From contig OZ020514.1 of assembly GCA_963971425.1 (NCBI GenBank), positions 46,529,527-46,593,526 of the forward strand: a stretch of 64,000 bases of DNA. Reading direction: 5' to 3'. This DNA is from Bryoerythrophyllum caledonicum. Its lineage: Eukaryota > Streptophyta > Bryopsida > Pottiales > Pottiaceae. This document shows, piece after piece, positions 10,779-22,748 of the stretch; position 1 is the first letter of the stretch; each line of letters starts with the position of its first letter. The notes under the pieces are model-generated. The model did not search any database, was not told where the DNA came from, and was given only the letters and a program-made list of their open reading frames with translations. The position numbers and the translations under genes were made by a program.

Positions 10779-13596
10779 ACCCTGGAACAATTGCAAACCA
10801 AAGTAGGAAACTTTGAAGCTACATGTGAAGCATTAAGGATGTCAGCTATTGCAGGAGCTCAAGCAAGCCAAGAGACGATTAGTGCTTTGAAGTTGGATTT
10901 GTTAAAATTTAAGGCAGTAGACGAGAAGTTACAAGCACAGATCAAATCCATGGTGTAAACTCCAAGAGGACTCCGCAAGCGTGTTTGCGTCCAAAGCATC
11001 AAAAACGTCGATGAACTTGCACGAGGTTCTTAAGTGGCTCATGTTTAAGTCATGATCGTACCGCATAGTTGGCCCATGCATGTTATTTTTTATCTTCGGA
11101 CCAGTTTGATGCTGAATGAAATTATGAATCTGAAGATGAATTCCATGGATATTCGATGGTGATTGTCTATGCTTGGATTTGGTATTTCTATTAGCTTTGT
11201 AGGATCGGGGAATGCTAAACGGCAGCGCACTATATTACAAGCGCATATTCAACCGCAACTTGTCAGTCAGTTGCAGCGATCAAATAAAGCACGCAGAGAG
11301 AGTAAACAATGGGTTGGTACAACACGTGCTATTGCAAGTGTTTTGTCCGCAGGTGAGGCTCTAAGGCTAGGGGAGCAATCAGAATGAGTCAAGCTAGTGC
11401 GGTAGCGACCGAGACTATTTTTAAGAAGATATAGAAGAAGTTGAGTGGAGAGGTAATGTTGGGAGTCTGTGATGGCAACAATGTAACACATAGAGGATAC
11501 TATGCACTCTGCAAGGTTATCAAGCATCAAGTCACATCTATAGCACCTCAGCTGAAGCATGGTCTTTTGCCCTCTAGTACAAGGCTAGCATAATTGAGAA
11601 GAAAAATGAATAGAAAGCTTCCGCAGTTTATTGGAGAGTACTTCCATATTGATGGCCAGCGAGTGATTCCAAAAGTGAGGGTCAATAAAAAGGTGGTTAG
11701 GAATTCGAAAGAGGTCATTCTCAACGACAAAAATAATCTCTTTGCAAATATCAAAGTTGTTCAACGATCGATGGTGTTGTTCTATAACATCACAATTAAA
11801 GGTGAGTCTTGAATAGTGCCTTAAGTCGGAAAGCATTTGCTGCAGTTGTCTAGTGAACTTTATTTCAATAACCTCAATTCATTACAGAATGCAACGGTGG
11901 GCCGCTGATGTTTGTGCTTAAGCTGGACAAGGCGGAGGTGATCCACGGGAAGAAGTTTGAAAGAGTGAGTCTGACACTCATGAATCGAGCTCTACACCCA
12001 AATATTCAAAAAAACGATGAGAGGTATTTTTCAGTTCAATCAAAGCAAGAGATTTGGCCAGTGGGCTCCTTCTAGGTGGAGAAAGAATCGTATGACATCC
12101 TCCAATGGGTGTTTCAACAAACTGACTTCCCGGCAATTATCAAAGCACAATCTGATGGGCAACATCTAGAAGTTCCAGGTCAAGGGAGTTTTCTAGTGGA
12201 GTGGCACTTGAGCGCGGATATGAAAACAATCAAGTGTATGTACGGCCTAGAGCATGGATCGGCCTGCAAAATGAATTGCATATATTGCGAGCAACAATAC
12301 GAACTTTTAAGGACTTGCACTGAGGTTGAAGCACAACGAACAACCTCTTCTCGTGGAAAAGGTTCATGGCAAGGAGGATTGTTTGCACCTGGCATTTGAG
12401 GTCCACCGTGTGATATTGAGACACATCCTTGATGGAAGCCGATCCTACCAATTCCCCTTAGCAGAACTCATATATGTACTTTGCATGCGTTGGTCCGCAT
12501 TATTGAAAAAGTTCTCCATCTCCACTACATGTTTGTGAGGAACATCCAAGATGAACTGAGGAGATCGGTTGCTATAGATGCTACGTAGAAAACTACGTCT
12601 GCAATTGACGTGGAGAGATCTAATTGTGTGGTGAAGAAGGATGCGAAGCTATCTAACAGAATGGGGAATGTGGTTCAGAAGCCTAGCATAGGAGAAGTAT
12701 TAGCGAGCAAATTGTTTGGACCAAGTTCATGGTCTGGGAATGATCGGGTCTGGAAGGATGTGCTTGCTTCAGAGTCGAACAACCTGGAGAACAGTCAAGC
12801 AAGGGTGAAACGCAAACGAGTGTGGGAGACCCTCGAGGCGTTGCAGCCATACTTCACAGGGTTGGTTCTAACAGATGAGCAAAGGAGGAACTATAAATTG
12901 GTCATTGTGGGTTTTGGAAGGGCTTTTATTGTTGCCCATGGTGAGGGTCATGTGACACACTACACTGTAAGTCATCCCTTGACCCAGGCTTGAGTAGCGA
13001 TTGTTGTTGTAGCAAAGATCTGCAAGTTTTAGACATAGCCTCCATGTAATTGTTGCTGCAACAAAATCTCCATTGCATATAGTATATTAAACTTTTAATA
13101 AAGTGTATGTTTGTGCTCTCAATGCTTGCTGCATGTACTGGTGAAGCACGAACCCTGGTTTGTGGAAAAATACGGGAGTTTGTCTGTTTGGAACTGTCAA
13201 GGGATGGAAAAATCGTACCATGGTGCTAAAGCATCTAGCGAGTACCATGGACAACATGGAGGGACAAGAGCTAAGACAAGTGTTATTGTGCAGCAGTATG
13301 AGTTCTGGTATAGAAACATACAAGACAGATATGATGCGAAGTTGCAAAAGAGGATTCTTGAATCTGAGGAGACATTGCCTGATCCAGCAATCATTGCAGG
13401 TATGGCTCGTAGGCGCGACGCGTGGCATGCGTCTAGAGCAGAGGTTACTAGTGAAGCATGGCGTGAGGGTCGTATCCGTCAGGGCAATAGATATGTGCTT
13501 GTTGAGGCATCAGATATAGATGAGTCTATTTATAGTACTGAAGCAGGCTGTAGTGACTTTCAAACTAGCGTAGAGGACGTGACTGATATCATTTGA
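10779..13596 (+). pseudogene. Unrecognised, mobile-element-like gene, spliced, degenerate, 5' end cut by hAT
   Basis: The first visible part (10779-10958) is a helical, coiled-coil-like segment, TLEQLQTKVGNFEATCEALR. Fragments continue through NKARRESKQWVGTTRA (11285), VMLGVCDGNNVTHRGYYALC (11455) and FIGEYFHIDGQRVIPK. An intron at 11802-11887 is well supported: GTGAGT donor, TTACAG acceptor, and the frame is preserved across it (IK-E-CNGGPLMFVLKLDK). Downstream are HLSADMKTIKCMYGLEHGSA and a CIYC pair. A second donor GTAAGT follows HYT at 12967; the reading resumes near 13120 with CLLHVLVKHEPWFVEKYGSL, NCQGMEKSYHGAKA and HGG. In-frame stops occur at 10956, 11030, 11591, 12073, 12397 and elsewhere. 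I do not recognise the family; dispersed eukaryotic mobile-element proteins with similar YGSL...G.EK...K...HGG blocks exist, but no name is offered. Confidence 0.55.
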
Positions 13597-14145
13597 GTTT
13601 TAATGGAGAATTTTCATTCAAAAATACAAATGCTAAAGATTCTTATTTGCAAGATGACTTCCACCTGAATACCAATAAATAAGAATTGGTTGCCGAGCCA
13701 AGCAGAGCACACCACCATCAAAGATTAATTGTGTAGCTGCATGTCCACCAACTATATTGTGTTTGTTATACCTTCATGCCTAAGCATATAGATATTGACA
13801 TTCATAGCATACATAAATATGCCAACAAAGGTGCTTTTCGCTTCTATTGCACTAAAAAGTTACATGATGTGCACATGGCAGTGTGCTGAAGAGTCTATTG
13901 TTGATTGATCATCTAGCTGCTACAAGTCTTCCAAGTCTATATATGCCAGCCTTTAACTAGCTTAATGAACATGGTTGCTTCATGCGGCAATAGTGGGATC
14001 CGCTTCTGCTGCTGCAGCATTTGCAATGTTAAGGATCTGTCCATAATCTAAAGGTCTAACTTCAGGTGAAATTCCAACTACTAGGTCTTGCTCTGCATAG
14101 TTAGGTGGCGGTGGGCTAGATGTTGCAAAGAGGTGGCCTCCTAAG
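13597..14145. other. Intergenic stretch between two degenerate genes
   Basis: No gene, repeat or RNA recognised. Composition is ordinary AT-rich. Confidence 0.4.
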
Positions 14146-14713
14146 TTGATATTGGCTTCCACATTGTCCCCATCTGCTACATCCTTGACAACATCATTCG
14201 CAGCAACAACTCCTGCCTCACCACCAGCTGAAATGCCAATTGTGAAGGTGCCAATTGTGAAGGTCAATCACTACTCCCTTGTCCTAGGTGTAAACGGTTT
14301 GTTGATCGTCCAAAATATAGGCAAGGACAGAAAGTGGCATACCAAATTCAGGCCAAAGTTGGTTGAGTTTATCAACTTCTGCGTGGATAACTTCACAGTT
14401 GTGCTTTAGAATAGCGAAAGTCTGCCTAAGCTCGCTGTCCAATTGGTAGCCCTCAGAGGCCACTGCCCGGTTCTTAAAGTAGTCAAACACGTATACGATA
14501 ATTCCTATTGTGATGTAGCTAAGAAACTGGTAGAAACTCGGAACGTATACCTCAGGAGATTGTCTACATTGTTTTTGAACCGAAAGATAATGTTTGGATC
14601 TGGCACGAATAGTCTAAACACCCATTTGCTTCACGACTATCCTTAGAGAAATGTCAGGAAAAGTCCTCTGAATGCAATGCATCCAATGACATTCACCCTA
14701 GAGCAATGGAGTC
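14146..14713 (+). pseudogene. FCP1/HAD-phosphatase-like pseudogene, first copy
   Basis: In one frame: YSLVLGVNGLLIVQN, then FRPKLVEFINFCVDNFTVVL, a TAG at 14407 where a Trp is expected (next residues NSES), LKVVKHVYDN, and after a TAG at 14644 a block RNVRKSPLNAMHPMTFT. This order (hydrophobic strand with VNGLL, R-P-x-L-x-E-F, V-x-x-W-S, then an N-A-x-H-P block) matches the neighbour at 15491-16222 and the general layout of FCP1/NIF-type HAD phosphatase domains. The catalytic DxDxT motif of that fold is not conserved (LGVNGLL), so no activity is expected. The minus-strand frame 13980-14267 over its 5' side is a shadow. Confidence 0.5.
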
Positions 14714-14916
14714 GGAGAAGAACGTCGTTCTTCTCGGGGTCGTTAAGTACCTTTCCGCTTTGATAGAGTCAAGCTTGCGTGTACCCAAATATATTTGGAG
14801 GAATCCTAGCTCTGGATGCCCTCGACTTTCCCCCGGTGACCCACAATGGGAGGACTTTGTTCTGGCATACCCATGCAGTAGGCGTCCCCCTTGTACCGTT
14901 GCATAGTAGTTTGGCA

Positions 14917-17898
14917 TTGGCGGGCAGCCGACGCCGAAATCGCCCAATTTTGCCAGGCTTTGACATTCATGTCTGTAACACCATTTTTCTTCGAAATAAA
15001 ATTCCTCACAATAATCACAGTCTCCCTTGCACATGGCTCATCACTTATTGTATGCATTTGAATCCACTATTTCATTCAGGTCGACTGTCATGTCGAGGAG
15101 ATTGAGGAGCTGGTTCCGATTCCAAAAAACCCGGTTATTATAATACTTGATGACACCTCACTGGAGAGACCGAGTCGTCACCCGATCGACGGCTCGCAGT
15201 CAACGGCTTCCCTCCCCGACATTCATCCTACCCACTACTTCGGTATGGAAGATGACGATCAAGACTTTCCACCATCACCGCTGGAGGAGGTGGGGCTCGA
15301 ATGTCTCCACCATGTTTCTGTCGAATCCGTTGCGGACCACGGTATCAACCGAGAAGGCGACAGCCAAGCCTTCGCCTCTGACAGAGCTTGGCCTAGGGCG
15401 GTCGGAGTAGTCGGCGGGCCGCCGACCGCAACATCTACCCCGTATCCGGCTGCCAGCGTGAGCTCCGAAGTTGTTCCAAGGAACATTTAGTTGGGTCCTT
15501 CAAGATACTACCTCGTCCTAGAAGTTAGAGGGCTTCCAATGGCTGAACGATATGGTTATCCGGGAAAAGATAAGAAGCCCCATTTTCATCAAAAACCTAG
15601 GCCAGGTCTTCTTGAGTTCCTGACGTTCTGGCAGTCCAACTTCGGATTGGCATTCTGGTCCACCGAGAAATATCAACCCATGAACAGACACATGGGTTAC
15701 TTGCGCGAGGTGTACCTTGAACTACGTAAGGACTTCGGAGAGATGACCAACGGGTTTTGTGATATATCTGCCTGGACGAATCCCAAAACAATGAAGTGCG
15801 ACATGCTGCTAAAGCGGCTTGCTCGCCTTTTTCGAGATAGACGCTATCTTATTGGGCCAGGCGCTAATGAACGAAACACACTTCTGATCAATCATTACCC
15901 CCTCCGTAATATCCTCAATGATCCTTTTAATGCAGTGCATCCTTCAATATTCACATACTCGCCTCCGGAACACACACTGTCTAGAAGACACACGTATCTT
16001 CAGAGTATGCTGATTCCCTGCCTTCAGGAACTATTGGAGTCCAGATTCAGCGTCCATGACTACTACAGGCTAAACTCCGATTTGAATCAGCATCGTATTT
16101 TCCCGGGAACAGTGGTCCACAACAGATATCGTGAAGCCTGCTCTTCTTACCAAGAGGGCTTCGACAAGCCAGGTTGTCTAGATGAAGTAATGGCCAAGTT
16201 GATAGTCACTCTCCCACCTTAGAGAGCCAAATTTTCTCAGAGGGCCTCCCGGAAAGGCACCCACTTAAATTCACTGGACTCTCGCCCATCGTAATACATT
16301 GATAAATGTTATAGACAAATTCATGTAATTACTTTTATATATTCATCTCAAATTTTGTTGAACTACTTTTCTCTGTTTTATATTCCTCGCATATTTCATT
16401 TGAGTGGTTTGTTTCTTATCCATCTACTTGTAGTAGTTTTCTCCGTTGGCGGCCCGCCAACGTGTTTAACTTCTCACTTCCACCCGTAGTTTGCATCATG
16501 ACAATGTTTCTTTAACATTTTCCAGGGAACATCCTTCCATTTCAAATGCCTGCACGCTCCTCCATCAACGATTCAAAAATGTATTGTACTATGCTTCAAT
16601 GGTCTTCTTTGCTATGTGGACCCTTGTAAGCCAATATCTTCTGATTTCCCTCATGGGAATGTTGTCCGGAGGCCGGGCCTAAAGAAACTATTCGAAATGT
16701 TACTTCCTTCCTTGCTTCAACAATGCCTCTAAACAAGTTAAAGCCGCTCTTGTTGCACATTCTTTCGGAAGGAGTCTTTCAATGTTTGTCGTTTGTTTAT
16801 AGCATTAGTGACTTAGTTGATAGTTCCAAGTTTCCTTGGAGCTACAAAAAGCCGTCCACGCTCTACAAGAAGTAGCAATCTAGACATGTTTGCAAGCCCC
16901 ACCAAGTATTGTATGTCGAAGTTGACCCCAAGTCGCTCCGACGTACCCCCGACTGGATGTGTTATATCCCCTGGCCGTTCCGTGGTCATTTGACCTCTCC
17001 AATTGAAGACAAAGTAATCCCGAATCTGGCGACCAACATCATTCCGCTCATCTTCCCCCTCCATAGATTTTCATCCGTCGCTGAATATATGACGCAGGTT
17101 GAACGCCCAAGGCAGGCGCATGGGACGATTACGCATGTGCGCAAGTATGGGTGAGCCGTCGTCAGATGGTCGGAAGTTGAATGGTAGGTCTTTCTCCATC
17201 GGCGGCCTGCCGACTGTCGTTCGTTGAGCATATTACCTTCGAATCGTCTGATGTCATACTCACAATCCCTAGCGCTTTCTATATCACATGTTCTTTTTAT
17301 TTACATTGTTCTAGAACTTATCTCGCTAGGTAGCCTAACAGGTTTTTTTCAGTACAATTAGTGATTTGTAAAAGACGTTGTTTTCTCTACCAGGTCTATT
17401 TTGTTAGTCGGCGGGCAACCAACATTGTACTTATCCTCCTATTAATTTATGTATTCATGTTCTCTAGCTGCATCTTCGTTGTGTTGCCACTGCCGTTCAA
17501 TCTTTTCGACGCCATACTCAGAACCCATGTTCGACAATTCCTCTGGCATATCTTTTATCTTCCGCAATTTTTTTTGTTTATATTGACCTTGGATTTCATT
17601 ATTACCATTGAAAAGGTTTAAGCAAATTGATGCAGTTTGTTGCTCTTGTCTTTGATCGGCTGTCAGCCGACAATCATGTACTGTGATTTTTCAAATAATA
17701 TTGACGTCATTCTTTAAACTTTCGCTTCTGGTATGTATGATCTGGAATTTGATAACAACACCCTAAACCATTGGGCGCCACTGGAATCTATGACTGTGGT
17801 AGATTTTTTGAACTGCATCAACGCTGTGGCAACATTTTTGGCCTAAACCCTCTCTAGAATGGGTGAAGCCCATTTTCATGAGTCAGCTGTCCGCCGAT
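14917..17898. repeat. Dispersed GC palindromes, TCGGCGG family (7 copies)
   Basis: Copies: 14917-14932, 15410-15426 (GTCGGCGG, one base, reverse complement), 16444-16462 (CGTTGGCGG, one base, reverse complement), 17199-17213, 17407-17423 (degenerate), 17656-17670 (TCGGCTG, one base, reverse complement) and 17882-17898 (degenerate). Spacing runs from about 210 to 1030 bp in otherwise AT-rich DNA. They are confined to the FCP1-like region. One copy lies inside the coding exon at 15410. Confidence 0.65.
15080..16222 (+). pseudogene. FCP1/HAD-phosphatase-like pseudogene, second copy, 3' exon
   Basis: A TTCAG acceptor at 15075-15079 opens an exon that stays in one frame to 16222, apart from a TAG at 15488. 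The first 136 residues are an acidic, Pro/Ser-rich linker. After the TAG comes the domain: YYLVLEVRGLPMAERYG, RPGLLEFLTFWQSNFGLAFW, STEKYQPMN, a helical segment, LLINHYPLRNILNDPFNAVH and a Cys/Tyr-rich end. The pattern LVL-x-V-x-G-L, RPGL-x-EFL and FWS is that of FCP1-like HAD phosphatases, but the catalytic aspartates are missing (LEVRGLP). It is a tandem relative of the copy at 14146 and more complete at the 3' side. Upstream exons were not identified. A mobile-element origin is likely but not proven. Confidence 0.55.
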
Positions 17899-19037
17899 GA
17901 AATGTTCTCGCCACTCTTATTTCTGGATTTTTTTTTTTCCACATTTAGTTAAATATCCGTTTCTCCCAATTTAAAGAATATGGTGTTACATGTTCAACGT
18001 CATCATTATATGCTGAGAAAAGAGTTCTCTGCCCGTTTTATTTGTTGCCATATCGCTCGCTACGGCACTTGCAACTCTCACTGTACTTGTTGGTGGGACA
18101 TCGGAGAACGTCGACATTGCCCCATGTAGTGCGGATTTTGCGGACCCCATGTTCTCCAATAAATTCATCCCGTACAAGAATTCAGAAGTATCCTAGGCCG
18201 AGACTTTGTAGTTTGTTTTGTCGAACTTTCCAGCCCTCCTATCCCAGCGTTCTTACATGTCCACCGCTCCGCAGAGCCTGAATGCTATCACTTTCAAGTG
18301 ATGACTGCACTAAAGGATGGCTCCTAAAGGAATTGTCGAACATGGGTTCTGAGTATGGACACGAGTTCAGCTATTCTATCGGAGTTCCAAAAACGGACTG
18401 ACTTTAGGGGTCGATGGAGCATTCACGAAAGGAGGCACTACTCGTGTCCTGGCCCCGGTTCAGTCATATCTTGGCTGCATCATTCTCATTGGTGGACGAC
18501 CGTCTTCTACATTTCTGTTCAAATTCGGTATAAAATTCCATGGTCTTCGCGCACTATTTCCCAATGCCATTCCAGCGGTCCTTCCATTGTTCCGGTCTGT
18601 CCATATACTGTATCTGTACAAAGATACCTACTATGCCACGATCTGTTCATCATATTACCAATATTTTTCATATTGTCATCTATCGAACATTTTTCCCAGT
18701 GTCTTTCCAACACATTACGTCAGAAAAGACCGAGCCCCTCAATTTCATACGACAATCATATGAAAACAGTATGAAGTATATGCTCATGTGGATTCCATGC
18801 GGATAATATGCGGTTTCTACACTGTTATTGATATTAAAACAATATTGACTTGATCTTTCTCAAGATTATATACAAATGATATGATACTCTAGAGGTCTCA
18901 AACCTATATCGTTTTAGGATGAAAACTGTATAATATACGTTGCCAGTAATTTTCATGATGTAATTTTGCGAAGACTACAGCACATCATCGCAATAACGAG
19001 ATGTGATACGAGATGTGAAGCTGCATCGTACACAATA
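16223..19037. other. Non-coding DNA downstream of the FCP1-like genes
   Basis: No protein-like frame was found; the short frames lack convincing composition. It contains four of the TCGGCGG palindromes and a 31-bp inverted repeat listed separately. Confidence 0.45.
17512..18358. repeat. Perfect 31-bp inverted repeat with 785-bp spacer
   Basis: The 31 bases at 17512-17542 (beginning CCATACTCAGAACCCATG) are the exact reverse complement of 18328-18358. Similarity does not extend beyond the arms. This could be a fold-back element, or a trace of a local inverted duplication. Confidence 0.8.
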
Positions 19038-19039
19038 TA

Positions 19040-19454
19040 ACGTCAAAATACCTTAAACCGACACTTTAGTGATTCTGTGTTTCAAAAGTTGAGATTTAAT
19101 TGCAAAAAAAATATGCTTGGGTAGAGAAATAAGGTTCTGATTTGTGAGAGAATTTTTTTTTGAAAACAACGTTGTAGATTGTGAGAAAAAAGAAAGTGGG
19201 TTTCCTCCAATCAACCCTAAAGCGACCAGGTTTAGTGACAAAACCAAACCTTAAAAGCACATTAAACCGTCACCTCTATCCCACCAAACCGCTACCTCCA
19301 TCCAGCTCCATCCTTGCATTCATTGGTGGGCTTGGAATAGACTTGGAATATTTCTGACAGAAATTATGACAAAAAACGAGAGGAAGAAATCCGGTTCTGA
19401 CAAGGTCTGCAGTGTCGCTTCAGGGTTGAGTGTCGGTTTAAGGTATTTTGACGT
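19040..19454. mobile_element. 415-bp MITE with 26-bp terminal inverted repeats and TA target duplication
   Basis: The first 26 bases (starting ACGTCAAAATACCTTAAACC) are repeated exactly in inverse orientation at 19429-19454. A TA dinucleotide flanks each end (19038-19039 and 19455-19456), as in Tc1/mariner-type insertions. No coding capacity. It lies 345 bp beyond the stop codon of the F-box gene. Confidence 0.85.
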
Positions 19455-19798
19455 TAGTACGTCAAGTTTGTATCAAAACTCACTAAATCAGTAGCAATTC
19501 AAATGATTCGAAATGCACACTTACCAAGTTGAGCCGGGACTATGGGACAACGGGTCAGTATACTAGTAGAAAAATAAATAGCACTAGGCCCTAATAACTC
19601 GCACCATTACACTCTGTTCCTGTGAGGCTGCTCTAGTTGAGCATGACTTGAATCACAAAACTAATAAGAAAAATACCATGTAAATAAGACTGATGAATTG
19701 GACGGCCAATCACTTCGCTAATTATGTTCTTTACATAGACAGCTTGGCGCCACCTCGCAATGGGTTGCGAAAAAGAAACAATTATGGTTTTTAAGAGC

Positions 19799-21658
19799 TT
19801 ATTCCAAGGTCTCTATCGGCCACAATCGCTTCCAGATGCTGATCTCTTCCTTCGCTTTCAGTTTCCTGATGCCGCCATAAAAGCCCTCAGCCTCGTTTCC
19901 CTCCTCCCGGTGAGAATTTCGATTAATAGCAGCACGCCGCCAGCGTGAGCCAAGGGTGTACTGATTGAACTCCAACCAAATAGTCTCTGCAATGAAAAGC
20001 AGACCGTGGAGTGATGGACAACACCGTAACAGATGTTTCCCACTTTCAGAGGAGGATTTGTTTGTTTATTTTTTTAAGAATGATTAGTTAGTTTATTTAT
20101 TTGTTTGTTTATTTGTTTATTTATTTATTTATTTATAAGATTCAAATAACTCCACTCAAACCTCTAAAGTCAGTCGGAGAATCACAGACAAGGAAACAAC
20201 ATACCAAACAAATGACAGCGGCAATGACGAGAATTTCCTTCACAAGCCTCAGAATGCCCAACCACACCATACCACCACCCTGCAACAATATCGTATGTAA
20301 GGTATTAGAATGGTCTTCATGATCAAAAGATAGCATGTGTGGAACAGAAAGCGTATGAGGAACGAATCGAGAACTAACGGGTCGAGAACTACACCGAAAA
20401 CATTTCGATATTTCATCTCAAATCAAGTTGAATTACTACCATAGGGGAACTCTTTGTTTCTGCGCCATTGCACCTCAACATGATCGCCGGGTAGCAATTC
20501 AGACAGGCAATCGGATCCGTGCAATTCATGTGCAGGTGTGTCCAAAGGTGGAGCACGAAGTCGCTCCCACCGCACTCCCTCTTCTACCACTATTGTCCGA
20601 GGACCGTGCGGTGGGTACCTGCGGCACATGAAAACACGTTACATGGAAATATTCCTACAAGATTTCAGAAAAAGTCATAAGCTGAATACCTCTGGCAAAA
20701 ACAGAACACTATGTTTAACAGACTATAGTGCAGTTGTAGTACCTGGCCTTGAAGGTGTCAGTTACACGATCGTAATTGAGCTCCGCATCGTAACACGACA
20801 GCATGAAGCCCACATGCCCATTCTGCTAAAAGTGGGCAGATCATAACAACGCAATCAGTTGTCAAGAGAAATAAAGAAATCACAAATTCAATGTCCACAT
20901 TTCGATCTGATGCCTCCCTCAGATCTACTATTAACAGCTGAGATTAACAACGCTCTATTCAAAGCAAAAAAACCTGTACACTATCTTTTCGACAGAATCA
21001 ACAGAAAGACAGAGAAGCAAGAAGAGTACCGGTTTCCAGAGCAATGATACATTATATAAAGAAGAATAAAAGGACAAGATACGGCGGACAGCGTACCCAC
21101 CTCTCGATTGTAGACTTGGGCAGGGAACCAAAAGTTGCCGCTCTCCAACACCCAGTACCAGGCCATAAGGGAATGCGGGGGCGGAACCGTAGAAGGCTGG
21201 CCCTGAAGATTGAGCCACGTGAAGGGCCATAGGCAAGAGAGTGGCCATCCCCAAAGGTGGAGAGGGTGCTCAACCGCGGCCCCTTGGTCAACATGCAGGA
21301 TCAACTGACGCTGCCACTCCTGGAACACCGAAGGACCAACGATGCGCGCCCATTTCTCTTTAAAAAGGTTTTTCCAGAGGTGGTCACTGCGGCAGCGTTT
21401 CCGAAGATCGTGGCATACACCAGCCATCTGACAGAGAGAGGCAGGGGGGAGGCGGCCTAGAATGCCCTCCAGCGCGAGCTCTGGTAAGTCCAGCACGGAG
21501 ATGCATTCCGACGAGCCTTCCACGTTCTCCACCTTGAGGCATCGCCGCTTGTAAAACATCGCTCCCAGTCCCCACTGCGACTTTCCGATGGCCCCGTTGT
21601 CCTGTTCCAGGGACGCTCTCGAGGAGATGAGCGCAAGCCACACAGACAAGAGGCTCAT
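19799..21658 (-). CDS. Plant F-box protein (At2g26850/At2g32560-like), five exons
   Basis: Exons, 5' to 3': 21658-21101, 20822-20743, 20618-20440, 20279-20205 and 19986-19799, giving 359 residues. All four introns have GT..AG ends and phases that fit (donors GTGGGT, GTACTA, GTAGTA, GTATGT). The F-box is near residues 54-98 ([19 protein letters not shown], then [14 protein letters not shown] and [10 protein letters not shown]). Exon 1 ends [10 protein letters not shown] and exon 2 continues [18 protein letters not shown]; later blocks are [43 protein letters not shown] and [20 protein letters not shown]. This is a conserved plant F-box family of similar length (about 370 residues in Arabidopsis), presumably a substrate adaptor of SCF E3 ligases; targets are unknown to me. 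No premature stop or frameshift is present, unlike every neighbour. The ATG at 21658 is the first in frame. Confidence 0.93.
20056..20138. repeat. TTTG/TTTA tetranucleotide repeat in F-box intron 4
   Basis: Runs of GTTT and ATTT units, lying wholly inside the fourth intron (19987-20204) of the F-box gene. Confidence 0.9.
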
Positions 21659-22747
21659 GCTGTGCCACCGTTGGAACAGATCGAAGCGGCCCGAATTACT
21701 GGAATGCTTCGGCTCTTAGCAACAGCAGCAATGCAGCATGGACAGTCCACGTCCGCGCAAACTACACCACAAACGGAACAGAACATCAACGTCCGTCCTC
21801 CTTGGCTTGTGTGATGCGGAAGGACGGCGCAGGACACAAGCACTAACGTGTTAATGCAGCCTCGGCTTTAAAACGCACACCCTACGTATTCCGTGCAGTG
21901 CAACAGGTCCACCATTCCGCCATTCAGAAAGGCATGGCTCCGATGCAACTACCTCTCTCCAACGCTACATGCAAGCACAAAAATACTACACTCGACAATG
22001 CTCCTGTCCCTATTGTCAAATCAAAACTTTAAAACCACACTTGTCGAGAAATCCGCCAACACACAACCACCAATTTGTTACAAAAAGTCAAAACAAGACA
22101 GGTTACGTCTTCGTGAATGTCAAAAAGACGGATTCAAGGAACCAAAGACCCAACGAAACAGTTGCGGAAGTTACTACGACGGCTAAAAACGATCACATCA
22201 TAGGCGAGCCCAACCAACACTCGCAACATCACAATGCGCATGGCTGAGGCCCCTGTAACCGAATTCTCGAGGAGCTTAAACCCTCCAACAACTCTACCGT
22301 TACATACACTGCATACAACCCACCATTGCAACAACACTTCCCTCCTCACACCCCCCGATAAAAATCACAAACTACCGAACTTCCCACCACATCGACTCAC
22401 CACTCTCAAACCCGAATTTAAAACTCCGTAGTTAGCAAAAATCAGGAAACAATAAAATAAGCTCCTCCTTCGGCAGCCAACCTCAACAGCTGATCGTTCA
22501 TTCAGATCTCCTCACCTAATGCTATAACTGTATCACCATCAACACTTCCACGAACTCCCACTCGATTCAGCCTCAACACAATCAGATTCCGTTGCTCGTT
22601 CTCTTTGTCAGATATTAATTTCAAGTCTTCCTCTGGTGAGTGCAGCGCCGGCGGATGCGTACCGAGACGCGGTGGGATTAATAAGGCCACCGCGTGAGGC
22701 AAATTAACTAACTGTAGCCTATCACCTACAATTTTGCCACTTTGAAA
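21659..22747. other. Upstream region of the F-box gene
   Basis: Expected to hold the promoter and 5' UTR. No TATA box or upstream exon could be fixed with confidence. Short frames on both strands lack protein-like character. Confidence 0.4.
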
Positions 22748-22748
22748 T

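Noticed and set aside
13980..14267. Minus-strand Ala/Asp-rich frame
   Set aside because: It overlaps the plus-strand FCP1-like pseudogene and has no domain; treated as a shadow.
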